Part shown: positions 7,918 through 10,448 of the stretch, in pieces
Layout of the letters: each line of letters begins with the position of its first letter
How positions within the stretch are numbered: position 1 is the first letter of the stretch
Source: Chrysochromulina parva
Taxonomy: Eukaryota > Haptophyta > Prymnesiales > Chrysochromulinaceae
Assembly: GCA_002887195.1 (NCBI GenBank)
Contig: PJAB01002111.1
Coordinates: 1 to 10,448, forward strand
Direction of reading: 5' to 3'
Length of the DNA: 10,448 bases
Program-made: the position numbers and the translations under genes
The notes under the pieces: model-generated
What the model was told of the DNA's origin: nothing
Seen by the model: the letters and a program-made list of their open reading frames with translations, nothing else
Database searches by the model: none

Positions 7918-8160
7918 GCCTTCCTCCCACCCCTCCCCCCGCCGCCCCCACCGCCCTCGCCTCCACCCCCACCGCCACCTCCACCGCCATCCCCATCGGC
8001 GCCCGCGCCACCACCCACGTTCTCTTCACCTCCCACATCACCGCCGCCACCACCACCACCACCACCGCCACCACCCCTTGCCACGCTCCCACCGCCAACC
8101 CCGGCGCACTCACCGGCACCGCCCGCCCCGGGGCCAGCACCACCTCCGTTTCGACCCAAG
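7918..8160 (+). repeat. C-rich low-complexity tract (poly-Pro or Thr/Ala, by frame)
   Basis: A stretch of CCN/ACC/GCC triplets. In the frame of the downstream ORF it encodes long Pro runs. In the frame offset by 2 it encodes an Ala/Thr-rich, less repetitive sequence (TAIPIGARATTHVLFTSHIT) with C in nearly every third position. The latter better matches the codon bias of the rest of the element, so the original frame may have been that one, with an indel around 8150-8160. Confidence 0.6.
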
Positions 8161-9091
8161 CGCGAGATCGCCGCCGCCCTCCACGCCATGCACGGCAACC
8201 TGTTCCGCGCTCTCGTTGCCCGAGTGACCCACCTACGCGGCACCGCCGACGCTCCCTCGCCGCCACCAGCCGAAACACACGCACCCGCGATCGTCACAGC
8301 CACCACCAACACCGCCCTCGCCGATCCAACCGCCACCGCCACCGCCCACGCCGCCGCCGCTGTCGTCGTCGTCGACGCTGCCCACCTCGCCACCCACCAC
8401 CGTGCCGACGCCACCACCCTCGCCAACCACGGCTTCGTCCAGTGCCCGAGCGGCTGCCCAGGCGCCTTTTGCATCCTCCCCAAGGACAATCGCAACGGGC
8501 AATCCGGCTTTCGCAACCACCTCACCGCCGGCGGCCGCCACACTCCACACACCGCCCTGCGATTGGCATCGCCATCAGGCACATGGATCAGCGTCGAGGA
8601 CGAGCTGCGGCGCGCCTGCTCCGTCACCGCCGCGCCGGGCACCCTCGGTGCCTCCCTCACCCTCCTCTCCCACACCGCCGCCGCCGCCGCCGACACCCAC
8701 GCGCCCGCCGCCTCACCCGACGCCGCCCGCGCTCAGCTACAACCAACCGCCCTCGCGCTCCCTTCCGACGCCACGGACCCCGACCTCGACTTCCCCATCC
8801 CCACCCTCGCCCCGTCCGTCGACCTCCGATGTGCCCTCGCCATCCCCTTCGACGACGTGCGTCGCGTCTCTCGCCGCCTCCACTGCCAAGAGCTACCCAC
8901 CAGCAAGCGTCAGCAAAGCGAGATCCTGGCGCCGCTCATCTTCGCCGACCACGCCGCCGGCACCGACCCCACGTGCGAACGCGCCGGCTGCGGCCTCTGG
9001 CTCGAAGTCATTGGCGGCTCGTACATCTTCTTTCGCCGCCCCGGCGTCGACTGCTACACGACCGGCCAACTGCGCCGCCGCGCCGCCGCCT

Positions 9092-9284
9092 TCGTCGAGG
9101 CCGTCACCCTTACCGAGGGCGGCGCGGTTGGTGTGCGTGCCGGTGCAGCCGAGGGGGCAAGGGATTCGGACGGCGGCGGCGGCAGCGAAGAGGCCGTGGC
9201 GGCTGAAGGTAGACGGCGGGGGCGATGTGGTGCCGACGGGTAAGCAGGTGGGCGAAGTGGCGTTGGCGGCGGGTGCGTCGACGA
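9092..9284 (-). other. Apparent short inversion bounded by 7-bp inverted repeats, containing the only in-frame stop
   Basis: TCGTCGA (9092-9098) and TCGACGA (9278-9284) are exact inverted repeats. Between them the + strand becomes G-rich, third-position C bias is lost, and a TAA falls in frame at 9241-9243. On the - strand the segment is open throughout, with most codons ending in C, and contains IPCPLGCTGTHTNRAAL, a Cys/His string like the CPSGC motif upstream. Reflecting position x to 18376-x preserves codon boundaries, so the - strand reading joins both flanks in frame through the repeats. This is direct sequence evidence for an inversion, though assembly error is possible. Confidence 0.66.
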
Positions 9285-10340
9285 CAACGACGGCACGCTC
9301 GCCGCCCTATGGGCCGCCCACGTCCACGGCCTCGCCGACCTCCCCGGCACCGTCCTCGACGACGACGTGGACGAAGACACCGTCGACTATGACGGCGTCC
9401 AACCCGCCGGTCCGCCGACCATGCCCGACCTCCAAACCGTCGCCCGCAAATCCGCCTTTCTCGCCCACAAAGGCGAGTGGCGGCAAGCCTTTCGAGCCAA
9501 CACCCCGTCACCCGCCGCCGACCCGCGCCTCGATGACTCCAAGCGCGCCCTCATCGCCCTCAACCCGCAAACCACCCCGCGTCCCCTCACCGCCGCCGAC
9601 GTCGCCGACGAACCCGGCAAGGCGCCGCTCCGCGCCACCGCCCGCGATATCGAGAAAGCCGCCCGCGGCCTTCGCGACATCTGCGCGAGTGGCACCCTCC
9701 CCATGGACAACAGGGTCATCAAAGCCATGCTCCGGCACGGCGCCCTCCAATCCACCACCACCTGGGTGAACGCCGTCCTCTCCGATACCGCCCACCCCAT
9801 CTTCCACAGCGTCCTCGCCGGAGCCACGCGCGCCGGCTTGCTGCAGAAGGTGTGCGCCACCACCGGCGCCTTCAAAGGCTGGCGGCCGCTCGGCATCCGC
9901 GAAAAGCTCGCCTGCCTCGTGTGGGCCGTCGTGAACCTTCTCAAAAAGGGTTCCATCAACCATCTCCTCACTCACCCTCTCCCCGAGGACGTCGCCGAGC
10001 ACCGCCGCGGCGTCGACGACGCCTCGGCCGCGGTCGTTGCCGCTGAGCTCGACCTCGAGGCAGCCATCGCCTCCACCGCCCCCGCCGCCATCTCCGCCGC
10101 CACACGCGCCCTGACGCTCGCGCGCGACGCCCTCGACGCCGCCCGCCGCCCCTTCAAATACGTGACCAACTGGTGCTACGCCGTCGCCGGCACCTTCGTC
10201 GGCGACGCGGCCGCCTGCCGCGCCGACGCTCTCGACAAGATCACCGCCCAGCTCCGCCCCGTCGACCACGTCATGCGCCTCGAGGACTCGGAGCACGTCG
10301 TCAACTCGCTCCAACTCAAATTCAACCTCTGTCACGGGGC

Positions 10341-10448
10341 ATGTGGATGTTCTGTGCTCTCTAGGTGTTCCCTATGTGTTTCCTATACGGGAGCGCTTAG
10401 TACGTTTTAGTCAGGTTTAGTCAGTAACCACTGTGGGGAATTCCCTGT
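10341..10448. other. AT-richer unassigned sequence that truncates the element
   Basis: C-rich coding character stops at about 10340, after LQLKFNLCHG. The rest is ordinary-composition DNA with a 10-bp period repeat TTTAGTCAG (10406-10414 and 10416-10424), and a palindrome GGGAATTCCC (10436-10445) near the window edge. The frame drifts open to a TAG at 10408-10410 without coding character. It may be a second insertion, the element's flank or an intron; there is too little to decide. Confidence 0.5.

Larger units (their letters stand above)
7912..10340 (+). pseudogene. Degenerate coding sequence of a probable mobile element with Cys/His finger-like motifs
   Basis: This is about 2.4 kb of very GC-rich sequence with dominant C in third codon positions, unlike the four host genes. 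From about 8160 it reads in one frame to a TAA at 9241-9243, then resumes in that same frame from 9244 to about 10340. It has a Cys/His cluster (Cys codons 8443, 8455, 8470; His 8518, 8539, 8548) in a finger-like CPSGC...FRNHL layout, a CERAGCG pair near 8977, an acidic stretch (DDDVDED, about 9358-9378), and a GWRPLGIREKLACLVWAVV segment near 9878-9934. That last segment loosely recalls the RPI/L-G region of LINE-type reverse transcriptases. No DxD/YADD palm motif is visible, so reverse transcriptase is not claimed. Breaks are an apparent frame switch near 8150, an inverted segment (9092-9284) and an abrupt end near 10340. A lineage-specific host gene family is the main alternative. Confidence 0.45.

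Noticed and set aside
7848..8696. Gly-rich antisense open frame (about 280 codons) resembling a Gly-rich wall protein
   Set aside because: It is the complement of the C-rich Pro/Thr tract; glycine runs follow from base composition.
9240..9376. GTAAG at 9240 as the donor of a real intron explaining the in-frame stop
   Set aside because: The nearest AG sites give introns of 8 or 18 nt, and the next (9376) gives 137 nt, which breaks the frame. It also would not explain the strand-reversed codon bias from 9099 to 9277.
8402..9769. Long Pro/Ser/Thr-rich + strand frame overlapping the element in another phase
   Set aside because: It lacks C-ending codon preference and domain features, while the frame with the Cys/His cluster has both; it is a compositional shadow.
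9877..10340. Calling the element's C-terminal part a reverse transcriptase
   Set aside because: Only a loose RPLGI-type segment is visible; no catalytic palm motif with paired aspartates was found.
1..10448. tRNA, rRNA or CRISPR array
   Set aside because: No cloverleaf A/B boxes, rRNA-like conserved blocks or regularly spaced repeat-spacer pattern were seen on either strand.

Overview
The window looks like nuclear DNA of a GC-rich, flagellated unicellular alga. A haptophyte-type genome (Emiliania/Chrysochromulina-like) fits best; a pelagophyte or similar alga is possible. The reasons are: a spliceosomal intron with a GT-GCGT donor and a CCCGCAG acceptor; eukaryote-only families (an SFT2-type Golgi membrane protein and an STPG/SHIPPO-repeat axonemal protein); strong C-ending codon preference in its most GC-rich part; and a methyltransferase-like family that I recall as common in marine microalgae. 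Genes alternate in strand and are not in operons. The organism is inferred, not demonstrated.

Layout. 210-1409 (+): SFT2-like four-helix membrane protein with an unusual repeat-rich N-terminal extension of about 240 residues. 1899-4690 (-): a large protein that joins a GT25-like glycosyltransferase domain to a second domain with a YPYAGVDLL motif; its last ~160 codons lie in another frame. 4691-5197: shared upstream region between two divergent genes. 5198-6413 (+): STPG-repeat flagellar-type protein with one 295-nt intron carrying tandem repeats. 7058-7801 (-): small FkbM-like methyltransferase-family protein. From about 7850 to 10340 (+): very GC-rich, C-biased coding sequence of a probable degenerate mobile element with Cys/His finger-like motifs. 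It ends abruptly in AT-richer DNA that runs to the window edge.

The four host genes share no obvious pathway. Two (SFT2-like and GT25-like) would fit the secretory pathway, one the flagellum, and one small-molecule or glycan methylation.

The most interesting signal is inside the element. About 190 bp (9092-9284), bounded by 7-bp inverted repeats TCGTCGA/TCGACGA, reads as non-coding on the + strand and holds the only in-frame stop between two long open stretches in the same frame. On the - strand the same segment is fully open, shares codon boundaries with its flanks, and has the element's C-ending codon bias. The simplest reading is a precise small inversion that interrupted a once continuous ORF.
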